Positions 33,907 to 41,801 of a DNA stretch of 64,000 bases are shown here, piece after piece. Position numbers and translations under genes: made by a program. The notes under the pieces are model-generated. The model was given only the letters and a program-made list of their open reading frames with translations, made no database searches and was not told the origin of the DNA. Origin of the DNA: Falsiroseomonas sp051860665 (lineage in GTDB: Bacteria; Pseudomonadota; Alphaproteobacteria; Acetobacterales; Acetobacteraceae); NCBI RefSeq assembly GCF_051860665.1, contig NZ_JBHYDM010000002.1, positions 186,001 through 250,000 of the forward strand, in the 5' to 3' direction. Every line of letters starts with the position of its first letter. Positions within the stretch are counted from its first letter, which is position 1.

Positions 33907-34290
33907 CTGCTGCAGCGCCTCAAATCCTGGGCGAAGGCCATCCGGCGGGATGTCGTCGCGCTGTGGATCGCCGCCCGCGATCCGCGCGTGCCGGTCCTGG
34001 CCAAGCTGCTCTGCGCCGCCATCGCCGCCTATGCGCTGTCGCCCATCGACCTGATCCCGGACTTCATCCCCGTGCTCGGCCTGCTGGATGAGGCGATCCT
34101 GCTGCCGCTCGGCATCCTGCTGGCGGTGCGGCTGGTGCCGCCGGCGCTGATGGCGGCGTTCCGGGCGCAGGCGGAGCGCCAGGTGGCGCGGCCGGTCAGC
34201 CGGGTGGCGGCGGCATTCATCATCGCGCTGTGGCTGGCCGGCGCGGCGCTGCTGCTGGTCCTGCTGTGGCCCGGCCCGGCGGAGGGCTGA
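33907..34290 (+). CDS. DUF1232 (YkvA-like) membrane protein
   Basis: A 127-residue protein if translation starts at CTG 33907. The DUF1232 core KLLCAAIAAYALSPIDLIPD and FIPVLGLLDE is unmistakable, followed by a C-terminal transmembrane helix (AAFIIALWLAGAALLLVLLW). The segment before the first standard start codon (GTG 33988) still looks like family N-terminus (LQRLKSWAKAIRRDVVALW, then ARDPR), and ggagg lies 6 bp before CTG 33907. The alternatives are a non-standard CTG start or a shorter 100-residue product from 33988. The gene begins just after tRNA-Pro. Function unknown. Confidence 0.75.
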   Translation: MLQRLKSWAKAIRRDVVALWIAARDPRVPVLAKLLCAAIAAYALSPIDLIPDFIPVLGLLDEAILLPLGILLAVRLVPPALMAAFRAQAERQVARPVSRVAAAFIIALWLAGAALLLVLLWPGPAEG

Positions 34291-34355
34291 GCCAGGCCTT
34301 CCCCCATCCCGCCATGGCGTCTTTCATGGCCCTTCGACCGACAGGAAGCCGCGCC

Positions 34356-35552
34356 ATGACCGACCTTCTGCTGACGAACTGCCGCCTGGCCGATGGCAGC
34401 ACGAGGCGCCTCGCCATTGCCGGCGGCCGCATCGAAGCGATCCTGCCGCCGGAGGCGCCCGACCCGCCGGCGGCGGAGGTGCTGGACCTCGGGGGCGCCC
34501 TGCTGCTGCCCGGCCTGGTCGATGGCCATATGCACCTGGACAAGACCCTGTTCGGCCTGCCCTGGCAGCCGCATGCGGCGGAGCCCTTCCGGCAGAGCCG
34601 CATCGACACGGACCAGCGCCTGCTGCCCAGCCTGCCCCTGCCCACGGCGGAGCGCGCCGGCGCGCTGATCCGCCGCTGTGTCGCCCATGGCACCGCGCAT
34701 ATCCGCACCCATGCCGATATCACGCCGGATTTCGGCCTGACCGCGCTGCAGGGCGTGCTGGAGGCGAAGGCGGCGCATGCCCATGCGGTGACGGTGCAGG
34801 TGGTGGCCTTCCCGCAGGCGGGCGTCATGCGCCAGGGCGGCGCGCCGATGCTGGACCTGCTGGAGGCGGCGCTGAAGGACGGCGCGGATCTGCTCGGCGG
34901 CATCGATCCCTGCGAGGTGGATCGCAACCCCTCCGGCCAGCTCGACGGACTCTTCTCCATCGCGGCGCGGCGGGGGGTCGGCATCGACATCCATCTGCAC
35001 GAACCCGGCGAGCTCGGCCTCTACAGCCTGCAGGAGATCTGCGCCCGCACCAAGGCCGCGGCGATGCAGGGCCATGTCACCATCAGCCACGGCTTCTGCC
35101 TCGGCGGCATCGGCGAATCGAAACAGAAGGCGGCGGCGGCGCTGATGGCGGAGGCGGGCGTCTCGCTCGTCACCCACGGTGCCGGCGGCGCCACCCTGCC
35201 GCCGCTGATGCTGCTGAAGCGCGAGGGTGTGCGCGTCTTCTGCGGCAATGACGATGTGCGCGACACCTGGAGCCCCTATGGCAATGGCGACATGCTGGAG
35301 CGCGCGGCGGTGATCGGCTGGCGCGAGGATCTGCGCACCGATCCGCTGCTGGAGGTGCTCTTCGGCATGGTCTCCACCGAGGGCGCCCTGGTGCTGGGCA
35401 TCGCCCAGCACGGCATCGCGGAGGGCCATCCGGCCAATCTGTTCAGCATCCCGGCGGAGAACGTGCCGGAGGCGATCGGCCAGCACCCGCCGCGCGGCCT
35501 CGTCTTCCATGCCGGGCGGCTGGTGGCGCGCGACGGCGCCTGGGTGGCTTGA
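34356..35552 (+). CDS. Cytosine deaminase-like amidohydrolase
   Basis: A 398-residue metal-dependent hydrolase of the cytosine deaminase branch. Metal ligands are in GLVDGHMHLDKTL (H-x-H), IDIHLHEPGEL and the later ISHGFCLGG, and the deaminase-type Asp region reads FCGNDDVRDTWSPYGNGD. Substrates may be cytosine, creatinine or related cyclic amidines; the exact one is not predictable. ATG 34356 follows acaggaag. The 2-hydroxyacid dehydrogenase gene follows 31 bp downstream on the same strand. Confidence 0.88.
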   Translation: MTDLLLTNCRLADGSTRRLAIAGGRIEAILPPEAPDPPAAEVLDLGGALLLPGLVDGHMHLDKTLFGLPWQPHAAEPFRQSRIDTDQRLLPSLPLPTAERAGALIRRCVAHGTAHIRTHADITPDFGLTALQGVLEAKAAHAHAVTVQVVAFPQAGVMRQGGAPMLDLLEAALKDGADLLGGIDPCEVDRNPSGQLDGLFSIAARRGVGIDIHLHEPGELGLYSLQEICARTKAAAMQGHVTISHGFCLGGIGESKQKAAAALMAEAGVSLVTHGAGGATLPPLMLLKREGVRVFCGNDDVRDTWSPYGNGDMLERAAVIGWREDLRTDPLLEVLFGMVSTEGALVLGIAQHGIAEGHPANLFSIPAENVPEAIGQHPPRGLVFHAGRLVARDGAWVA

Positions 35553-35583
35553 CGCGGCGGCGCGGCCTGCGAGGGTGCCGCCC

Positions 35584-36576
35584 ATGCGCATGCACATCCA
35601 GAATCCGGCGGGCGAGACGCTCTTCCCGGTCACGCCCGCCCAGGTCGCCGCCGCCCTGGCCCGCCACCCCGAGATCGGCCAGCCCGTCATCTCCTATGCC
35701 GATGACGATGCCGGCTTCGCCGCCGCCATGGCGGAAGCCGAGGTCCTGCTGACCTGGACCCGCGTGGTGAAGGCGCGCTTCCCGGTCGGCGCCCTGCCGG
35801 GAATCGCGCCCAAGCTGAAGGTCATCGCCTGCACCTCCGCCGGCCTCGATGGCCTCTCGCCCTTCGACTGGCTGCCGCCCGAGATCGTGCTGCTGAACAA
35901 TCGCGGCGCGCATGCGGCCAAGGCCGGCGAATTCGCGCTGATGTCGCTGCTGATGCTGGCCAGCCACATCCCCTATTTCGGCACGCAACAGCGGGCCGAG
36001 AGCTGGTCCAAGCGCTTCGGCTCGACGCTCGCTGGCCGCACCGTCTGCATCGTGGGTCTCGGCAGCATCGGCGGCACGGCGGCGAAGCATGCGAAGGCCT
36101 TCGGCATGAAGGTGATCGGCGTGCGCAACAGCGCGCAGCCGCATCCGCATTGCGACGAGGTGGTGACCACCGCGGCGCTGGACACGGTGCTGCCGCGCGC
36201 CGAATTCCTGCTGCTGGCCTGCCCGCTGACGCCGGAGACGCGCGGGTTGATCGACCGCCGCCGCATCGGCCTGCTGCCGCGCGGCGCCAAGCTGGTGAAC
36301 ATGGCGCGCGGCGCGGTCTGGGACCAGGATACGGTCTGCGATGCGCTGGAGGCCGGCGCGCTGGACGGCGTGGTGACCGATGTCGCGGTGCCGGAGCCGC
36401 TGCCGGCGGGCCATCGGCTGTGGCGCACGCCGGGGATGCTGGTGGTGCCCCACGTCTCCTCCGACGATCCCGCCACCTATAATGACGACACGCTGGACAT
36501 CCTGTTCCGCAACCTGCTCGCGATGCGGGCAGGCCAGCCCGCGCCGAACCGGGTGGAGCCCCAGCGGGGCTATTGA
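35584..36576 (+). CDS. D-isomer-specific 2-hydroxyacid dehydrogenase
   Basis: A 330-residue NAD(P)-dependent oxidoreductase. The Rossmann motif is VCIVGLGSIGGTAA, followed by CPLTPETRGLIDRRRIGLLP and NMARGAVWDQDTVCDAL with the substrate-binding Arg and the VTDVAVPEPLPAGHRLW segment. The active-site His is in VVPHVSSDDPATYND. It reduces 2-oxo acids or oxidises D-2-hydroxy acids. It precedes a Bug receptor gene, suggesting uptake and oxidation of a carboxylate. Confidence 0.9.
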   Translation: MRMHIQNPAGETLFPVTPAQVAAALARHPEIGQPVISYADDDAGFAAAMAEAEVLLTWTRVVKARFPVGALPGIAPKLKVIACTSAGLDGLSPFDWLPPEIVLLNNRGAHAAKAGEFALMSLLMLASHIPYFGTQQRAESWSKRFGSTLAGRTVCIVGLGSIGGTAAKHAKAFGMKVIGVRNSAQPHPHCDEVVTTAALDTVLPRAEFLLLACPLTPETRGLIDRRRIGLLPRGAKLVNMARGAVWDQDTVCDALEAGALDGVVTDVAVPEPLPAGHRLWRTPGMLVVPHVSSDDPATYNDDTLDILFRNLLAMRAGQPAPNRVEPQRGY

Positions 36577-36603
36577 TGGCAGGCGGCGGCAGGCCCTAGC
36601 GTC

Positions 36604-36621
36604 ATCCTCCCGAGAGAGGAT
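36604..36621 (+). promoter_or_regulatory. Small hairpin containing the ribosome-binding site of Bug gene 4
   Basis: atcctc (36604-36609) pairs with gaggat (36616-36621) around a 6-nt loop. The right arm holds the purine-rich gagagagga Shine-Dalgarno sequence located 7 bp before ATG 36628. The stem is short, so the effect may be small. Confidence 0.35.
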
Positions 36622-36627
36622 GCCGTC

Positions 36628-37605
36628 ATGAGCCTCAGCCGCCGCACGCTGCTTTCCGCCACGGCCCTGGCCGTGGCCATGCCCGCCGCGGCGCAGCCGG
36701 CCTGGCCGACGCGGCCGGTGCGGCTGATCGTGCCGGCGCCCGGGGGCGGCGGCACGGCGGATACGCTGGCGCGCATCTTCGCGCAGGAACTCGAAAAGCG
36801 CCTGCCGCAGCCGGTGGTGGTGGAGAACAGGGGCGGCGCGGCCGGCAATATCGGCGCCAATGCGGCGGCACGGTCGGATCCGGATGGCCATGCCATTCTC
36901 TGGGGCTGGGCCGGCACCCTGGCGACCAACCCCGCCATGTATCGCGACATGCCCTTCGACCCGGTGCGCGATTTCACGCCGGTGGTGCTGATCGGCAGCG
37001 TGCCGAATATCCTCACCGTCAACAACGACGTGCCGGTGCGCGACCTCGCCAGCTTCACCGACTATGCCAAGGCCAATCCGGGCCGCATCAACCACGGCAC
37101 CACGGGCAATGGGTCCTCGATGCATCTGGCGGCGGAGCTTTTCGCCTCCCGCACCGGGACGCAGCTGACCCATGTGCCCTATGCGGCGCCGGCGGCGGCC
37201 ACCACGGACCTCGTCGCCGGGCGCATCCAGGCGATGTTCAACCTGGTGACCGGCGCCAAGCCGCTGGTCGAGGCCGGGCGGGTGCGCGCCATCGCGGTCT
37301 TCGCGGACAGCCGCGTGCCGCAGCTGCCGGATGTGCCGACCACGGCGGAGCTCGGCATGCCCGGCCTCGCCTTCGGCACCTGGTTCTGCCTGATGCTGCC
37401 GCGCGGCGCGCCGCCGGCCGTGGTGGCGCGGCTGAACGCCCTGGCGAACGAGGTCCTGGCCGACCCGGTGGCGCGCCAGCGGCTGGAGGCCGCCGGCATG
37501 GCCTTCGATGGCGGCGGCACGCCGGAACGCCTCGCCACCTATCTGCGGGAGGAGCTGGTCCGCCACGCGGAGCTGGTGCGCATCTCCGGCGCGCAGATCA
37601 ACTGA
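36628..37605 (+). CDS. Bug-family (TctC-like) substrate-binding protein 4
   Basis: A 325-residue periplasmic receptor with signal peptide MSLSRRTLLSATALAVAM ending at PAAAQ and mature start PAWPTRPVRLIVPAPGGGG. The internal THVPYAAPAAATTDLVAG replaces the more common HVPYRGG. It is the third gene in a row on the plus strand after the amidohydrolase and the 2-hydroxyacid dehydrogenase. Ligand unknown; no membrane partner nearby. Confidence 0.92.
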   Translation: MSLSRRTLLSATALAVAMPAAAQPAWPTRPVRLIVPAPGGGGTADTLARIFAQELEKRLPQPVVVENRGGAAGNIGANAAARSDPDGHAILWGWAGTLATNPAMYRDMPFDPVRDFTPVVLIGSVPNILTVNNDVPVRDLASFTDYAKANPGRINHGTTGNGSSMHLAAELFASRTGTQLTHVPYAAPAAATTDLVAGRIQAMFNLVTGAKPLVEAGRVRAIAVFADSRVPQLPDVPTTAELGMPGLAFGTWFCLMLPRGAPPAVVARLNALANEVLADPVARQRLEAAGMAFDGGGTPERLATYLREELVRHAELVRISGAQIN

Positions 37606-37608
37606 GGG

Positions 37609-38181
37609 CTACATCCCGCGCGGCAGCAGCGGATCGCCCAGCGTCAGCATCAGCCGGTTGGCATTGGCGAACATCGCGACCGAATGGATCAGGTCCAGGA
37701 TCTCGAGGTCGTCCAGCCCCGCCGCGCGCAGCGGCGCCAGATGGGCAGCGGTGACGGCACCGGGGGCGCGGGTCAGCGCCTCGGTGAAATCGGCCACCGC
37801 CTTGCGGCGCGGATCGGGCTCGGCGGCCCAGCCCTCATCCAGCAGGCGCTGCATGGCGGGCTCCTCGCCGGTCAGCTCCACGAAGCGCTTGGCATGGACC
37901 GAGGTGCAGAAGACGCAGCCATTCACCATGGAGACCACGGCGGTGGACAGCTCGCGATCCGCGCGATCCAGCCCGCCTTCGGCATACATGACGATATTGA
38001 ACAGCGCGCCACGCTCGCCGAGCGAGCCCGGGTCATGCGCCAGCGTCAGGAAATAGGTGGACCGGCGCTGCGCCGGCGGGCAGGCCTCCAGCGCCGCGAG
38101 CTGTTCGGGCGTCGCGGTCTCGGCCTTCACGGGGGCCAGGCGCGGGCGCCAGCCGACCGGCTTCAGGGTGAAGCGGCTCAT
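37609..38181 (-). CDS. Alkylhydroperoxidase (AhpD)-like protein, Avi_7169 type
   Basis: A 190-residue carboxymuconolactone-decarboxylase/AhpD-fold protein. The redox pair Cys-x-x-Cys with downstream His is in NGCVFCTSVHAKRF, the AhpD-like active site. The N-terminus TLKPVGWRPRLAPVKAETAT resembles the subgroup named after Agrobacterium Avi_7169, which is paired with an Avi_7170-type gene. Here the partner lies directly upstream with a 4-bp overlap. A peroxidase role is inferred; the natural substrate is unknown. Confidence 0.85.
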   Translation of the reverse strand: MSRFTLKPVGWRPRLAPVKAETATPEQLAALEACPPAQRRSTYFLTLAHDPGSLGERGALFNIVMYAEGGLDRADRELSTAVVSMVNGCVFCTSVHAKRFVELTGEEPAMQRLLDEGWAAEPDPRRKAVADFTEALTRAPGAVTAAHLAPLRAAGLDDLEILDLIHSVAMFANANRLMLTLGDPLLPRGM

Positions 38182-38663
38182 GCGGCCTTCTCCTGCATCA
38201 GGGCGCGCAGCCCGGCCAGCAGCCGCACCTGGTAGGGCACGAAGGCGATCAGCTGCGTCGCCGCCACGATGTCGCGGGAGGTGAGGCCGAGCGCCACCAG
38301 CCCATCGATATCCGCCTTGGAAGTGGATTCCGGCGCCATCGCCGTCTTCTCCGCATAGGCCAGCAGCGCGTCCAGACGCGGGGAGGGGGCGGGGGAAGGG
38401 GAAAGCCCGGCAAAATGCGCGGCCAGCGCCGCATCGCCCTCGCGCTGCGCCACGTGGCGGGCGAGCGCCGCGCGCTCGGCCAGGCTCAGCCCGCCGGGAT
38501 CCTCCGGCAGCAGCAATTCACGATAGGCGCCCTCGGCATGGCGCAGCGCCTCCGGGCGCCGGCGGCGGAGCAGCCCCAGCGGGCTGTCCGGCGCCAGGCC
38601 CAGAAGGTCTTCGATCAGGTCAGGCAAGTCATACCCCGGATGCTGTTGGAGAGGCTGATTCAC
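38178..38663 (-). CDS. CMD-fold protein, Avi_7170 type
   Basis: A protein of about 161 residues with the carboxymuconolactone-decarboxylase fold but no Cys-x-x-Cys pair. Landmarks are DLIEDLLGLAPDSPLGLLR and VALGLTSRDIVAATQLIAFVP followed by YQVRLLAG. It is the usual partner of the Avi_7169-type peroxidase-like protein that follows it with a 4-bp overlap; the two may form a hetero-oligomer. No ATG is available: GTG 38663 is chosen, with TTG 38687 as an alternative. Confidence 0.82.
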   Translation of the reverse strand: MNQPLQQHPGYDLPDLIEDLLGLAPDSPLGLLRRRRPEALRHAEGAYRELLLPEDPGGLSLAERAALARHVAQREGDAALAAHFAGLSPSPAPSPRLDALLAYAEKTAMAPESTSKADIDGLVALGLTSRDIVAATQLIAFVPYQVRLLAGLRALMQEKAA

Positions 38664-38698
38664 GCTTTCGGCTGAAGCCAACCTCAAGCGATCAGGCT

Positions 38699-39697
38699 CT
38701 ATTGCACCAGGATGTTGCCCTGCTGGACGACCTGGCGCCAGCGGGCCAGCTCCGCCGTCACCAGCGCGGCATATTCCGCCGAGGGCACCGGCCGCGGCTG
38801 GGTGCCACGCTCCGCCAGCTGGGCCTGCATGGCGGGGTCGGACAGCGCGGCGCGGGCGGCATCCCCCATCCGCTGCACCACGGCATCCGAGGCGCTGCGA
38901 TGGGTATGCAGGCCGAACCAGGCCTCGGAGGAGAAGCCCACCAGGTTGAACTCCGCCCCCAGCTCGGCGAGTGCCGGCACATCCGGCAGCTCCGGCAGGC
39001 GGGTGGCGGAGGTGACGGCCAGCGGCACCACGGTGCCGGCGCGGATCTGCGGCAGGGCGGTGGGCAGGTTGTCGATGAAGCTGTCGACCTCCCCGCCCAT
39101 CACCGCCACCATGCCCGGCCCGGCGCCGCGATAGGGCACATGCTGCAGCCCGGCGCCGGTCTGCTGGTTGATCAGCTCCCCGGTCAGGTGGGTGGAGGTG
39201 CCATTGCCGGCGGAGGCGAAGTTGCGCATCCCGGGCCGTGCTCTGGCATCGCGCAGGAAGGCCCGCACATCGCCGCCCGGCACCTTGCCCGGATGGGCGA
39301 CCCAGACATTCGGCACCGTCACCATCAGCGTCAGGGCCCGGAAATCCGTCTCCGCATTGTAGGTCAGGTTGCGGTAGAGCGCGGGCGCGATGCCGTGCGA
39401 GGCGATCTGCGAGACGAACATCGCATGGTCGTCGCCTTCCCGGGCGAAGCGGCCGGCGGCGGTGGTGCTGCCCGCGCCGGGCTGGTTTTCCACCACCACG
39501 GCGCGGCCCAGCCGGTCCCGCATCGCCTGGGCCACCAGGCGGGCCACCACATCGGTGGTGCCGCCGGGCGGGAAGGGGACGATCATCCGCAGGTCGCGGC
39601 TGGGCCAGGCGGGCTGTGCCAGTGCGGGGGCGGCCAGCGTGGCGCCGCCGGCGGCCAGCAGGGTGCGGCGGCCCAGCTTCTTGGTGGTCATTCCCAT
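38699..39697 (-). CDS. Bug-family (TctC-like) substrate-binding protein 5
   Basis: A 332-residue periplasmic receptor. The signal peptide has twin arginines (KKLGRRTLLAAGGATLAAP) and ends at ALAQ; the mature start is PAWPSRDLRMIVPFPPGGTT. It contains LQHVPYRGAGPGMVAVMGGE. It is upstream of, and on the same strand as, the two CMD-fold genes, with which it may be co-transcribed. ATG 39697 follows gggag. Ligand unknown. Confidence 0.92.
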   Translation of the reverse strand: MGMTTKKLGRRTLLAAGGATLAAPALAQPAWPSRDLRMIVPFPPGGTTDVVARLVAQAMRDRLGRAVVVENQPGAGSTTAAGRFAREGDDHAMFVSQIASHGIAPALYRNLTYNAETDFRALTLMVTVPNVWVAHPGKVPGGDVRAFLRDARARPGMRNFASAGNGTSTHLTGELINQQTGAGLQHVPYRGAGPGMVAVMGGEVDSFIDNLPTALPQIRAGTVVPLAVTSATRLPELPDVPALAELGAEFNLVGFSSEAWFGLHTHRSASDAVVQRMGDAARAALSDPAMQAQLAERGTQPRPVPSAEYAALVTAELARWRQVVQQGNILVQ

Positions 39698-39808
39698 CGG
39701 TCTCCCGGTTGTTTTTCCGACCTTCGCCAATGAGCGCCGCCCTGTCGAGGCTTCCGATGACGCTGGGGTCCGATTAGCGTACCGGCTGCATTCCAGAGGA
39801 CGCGCCCG

Positions 39809-40837
39809 ATGCCCGAGCTGCCCCCGAACCACCCGCCGCACGACGCCGGCGGCCGCTTCGACGGCCCCGTGATCCGCGCGGAGCACGAGGCCGCGCATTG
39901 GGAGAAGGAGGCGGATGCGATCCGCATGCTGCTGTCGGACGCGAAGCGCCGCCTTTTCACCACGGATGAAAGCCGGCGGGTGCAGGAACAGCTGGACGAT
40001 GCGACCTATTGGGCCATGCCCTATTACGAGCGCTGGATCCTGGCCTTTTCCAGCCTGATGGTTTCGAAGGGCGTGGTGCCGGAGGCCGAGCTGCTGGCCG
40101 AGGAGGCGCGGCTGCGCGACGCGGGCCTCGACGTGGTGGAGGATCATCACAACCACCATGACGATCACGGCCATGATCACGACCATGATCACGACCATGA
40201 TCACGACCATGATCACGACCATGACCACGACCACGAACATCACCCCTACCAGGCGGATCACGACGCGGCGGAGGAGCGCCTGTCTCCGCTGCGGCTACGG
40301 GGCCTTGCCATGCGCAACCTGCTGCTGGCCAAGGGCGTGCTGACCGCGGCCGAGATCCGGGAGGAAATCGCGCGCATGGATGCGCGCAGCCCGCATAACG
40401 GCGCCGCGATCGTCGCACGCGCCTGGACCGATCCGGCCTATGCGCAGCGCCTGCAGGCGGATGCCGTGGCGGCGGCGGCGGAACTCGGCCTCGATGCGGC
40501 GGGCACGAAGCTCGCCGCGCTGTTCAACACGCAGACGCGCCATCACCTGGTGGTCTGCACGCTGTGCTCCTGCTACCCGCGCAGCATCCTCGGCCGCCCA
40601 CCCGCCTGGTACAAATCCCGCGCCTACCGGGCGCGCGCGGTGCGCGACCCGCGCGGCATCCTGGCCGAATTCGGCACCACCCTGCCGCCGGGGGTGGAGC
40701 TGCGCGTGCACGACAGCAATGCGGAGCTACGCTACCTGGTGGTGCCGCAGCGCCCCGCCGGCACCGAGGGCTGGGACGAGGCCCGGCTGGCGGGACTGGT
40801 GACGCGCGACGGCATGATCGGCGTCACCAGGCTGTAG
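39809..40837 (+). CDS. Fused nitrile hydratase/thiocyanate hydrolase-like protein with His-rich linker
   Basis: A 342-residue single chain. Residues 1-105 match the N-terminal domain of nitrile hydratase beta (HPPHDAGGRFDGPV, LFTTDESRRVQEQL, YYERWILAFSSLMVSKGVV). Residues 112-145 are a linker with about 18 His alternating mainly with Asp. Residues 155-342 are an alpha-subunit domain (LLLAKGVLTAAEIREEI, PAWYKSRAYRARAVRDPRG) with the metal motif CTLCSC at 250-255, the cobalt type. The SH3-like C-terminal domain of beta is absent and no such gene is in the window. The likely chemistry is hydration of a nitrile or hydrolysis of thiocyanate. The His tract may load cobalt, since no P47K-type activator is nearby (inference). 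Confidence 0.87.
   Translation: MPELPPNHPPHDAGGRFDGPVIRAEHEAAHWEKEADAIRMLLSDAKRRLFTTDESRRVQEQLDDATYWAMPYYERWILAFSSLMVSKGVVPEAELLAEEARLRDAGLDVVEDHHNHHDDHGHDHDHDHDHDHDHDHDHDHDHEHHPYQADHDAAEERLSPLRLRGLAMRNLLLAKGVLTAAEIREEIARMDARSPHNGAAIVARAWTDPAYAQRLQADAVAAAAELGLDAAGTKLAALFNTQTRHHLVVCTLCSCYPRSILGRPPAWYKSRAYRARAVRDPRGILAEFGTTLPPGVELRVHDSNAELRYLVVPQRPAGTEGWDEARLAGLVTRDGMIGVTRL
40169..40243 (+). repeat. 12-bp repeat encoding the His-Asp linker
   Basis: gaccatgatcac is repeated in tandem from 40181, with variant units at both ends (ggccatgatcac at 40169, gaccatgaccac at 40217). It encodes the alternating H-D stretch of the fused nitrile hydratase-like gene. Such arrays change length easily by slippage in steps of four residues. 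Confidence 0.9.
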
Positions 40838-40840
40838 CCG

Positions 40841-41542
40841 TCACTCCGCCGCGCGCGCCATGCCGAAGCGCGCGTTCAACTCCCGCTCGACGTAGTCGAG
40901 GCTTTCGACATCGGCGAACTTCATGTCGAGGTCAAACAGGTTCGCCCGATGCGCGCTGGGGCTGCGGTCGCCGCAGGCCTCCTCCACCAGCACGGTCCGG
41001 AAGTTGTGGCTGAAGGCGTCCATGGCGCCGGCCCGCACGCAGCCGCTGGTGGAGACGCCGCAGATGATGACGGTATCCACCTCATCATAGCGCAGGAAGG
41101 CCTCCAGCGGGGTCGCGAAGAAGCAGGAGGGCTTGTTCTTCATCACCACGCGATCCGCCTCGCGCGGGGCATAGGCCTCGGGCCATTCATCGGCGCGCGG
41201 GTCGCGGCTGTACTGGTGGTCGTTCGCGGTGCCGAGCTTCAGGTTCCACAATCCACGATAGCTCGGGTGCCGACGGTCGTCGCGGCGGCTGTAGTAGATC
41301 GGCAGGTCGAGGCGGCGGAACAGCGCCGTCAGCCGCGTCAGCGCCGCGATCAGCGCCGGATCCTCCCGCCCGCATTGCGAATAGGCGGGATCGACGAACA
41401 TGTAGGTGGTGTCGATGTTGAGCAGGGCGGGGCGGCGGCCGATGCCGATGCGCCGCGCGAAGCCGCCCTTGCGATAGGTCTCCAGCTCCTCATCCGGCAC
41501 GAAGCCGCGCCATTTCGCCAGTTTCTCAAGGTCTTCGGTCAT
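40841..41542 (-). CDS. Isochorismatase-family cysteine hydrolase
   Basis: A 233-residue hydrolase of the isochorismatase/nicotinamidase/N-carbamoylsarcosine amidase family. The catalytic Asp is in ALLNIDTTYMF, Lys in VVMKNKPSCFF and Cys in ICGVSTSGCVRAGAMDAF with the usual cis-peptide before it. Cleavage of an amide or carbamoyl group is therefore likely. ATG 41542 follows ggaggagccg. The gene converges on the nitrile hydratase-like gene with a 3-bp gap, so a role on the amide product is an attractive but untested idea. Confidence 0.88.
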   Translation of the reverse strand: MTEDLEKLAKWRGFVPDEELETYRKGGFARRIGIGRRPALLNIDTTYMFVDPAYSQCGREDPALIAALTRLTALFRRLDLPIYYSRRDDRRHPSYRGLWNLKLGTANDHQYSRDPRADEWPEAYAPREADRVVMKNKPSCFFATPLEAFLRYDEVDTVIICGVSTSGCVRAGAMDAFSHNFRTVLVEEACGDRSPSAHRANLFDLDMKFADVESLDYVERELNARFGMARAAE

Positions 41543-41801
41543 GCTCGGCTCCTCCATGGGCCGAAGGGTCGCGACAGGGCGGGGCGGGGTCAAGCCTCGG
41601 CCGCACACCGGGTTTGTCCCGGCCGGCCATTCGCCGATGGGCCCAAGACCTCGCGCGGTTGTGAGCACCAGCGGCAGCTGAAGCGGGGGGCGCGGTGCAA
41701 GTCATGGCCGGCTGCGATGCTGGTCCGCTATCGGTCCGATGCTTGCCGCGCGGGCGGGCTGGCCGCTACCTCACGCCCCGTGACTTCAAGGCGGCCTGCC
41801 C

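Noticed and set aside
40149..40243. His-rich segment as a sign of a CobW/HypB-type metallochaperone
   Set aside because: No GTPase motifs are present; the flanking domains are nitrile hydratase beta and alpha types.
41543..41801. Possible small gene in the 259-bp spacer before the DUF4214-GT2 gene
   Set aside because: Short open frames there lack ribosome-binding sites and recognisable sequence; it looks like an ordinary divergent promoter region.
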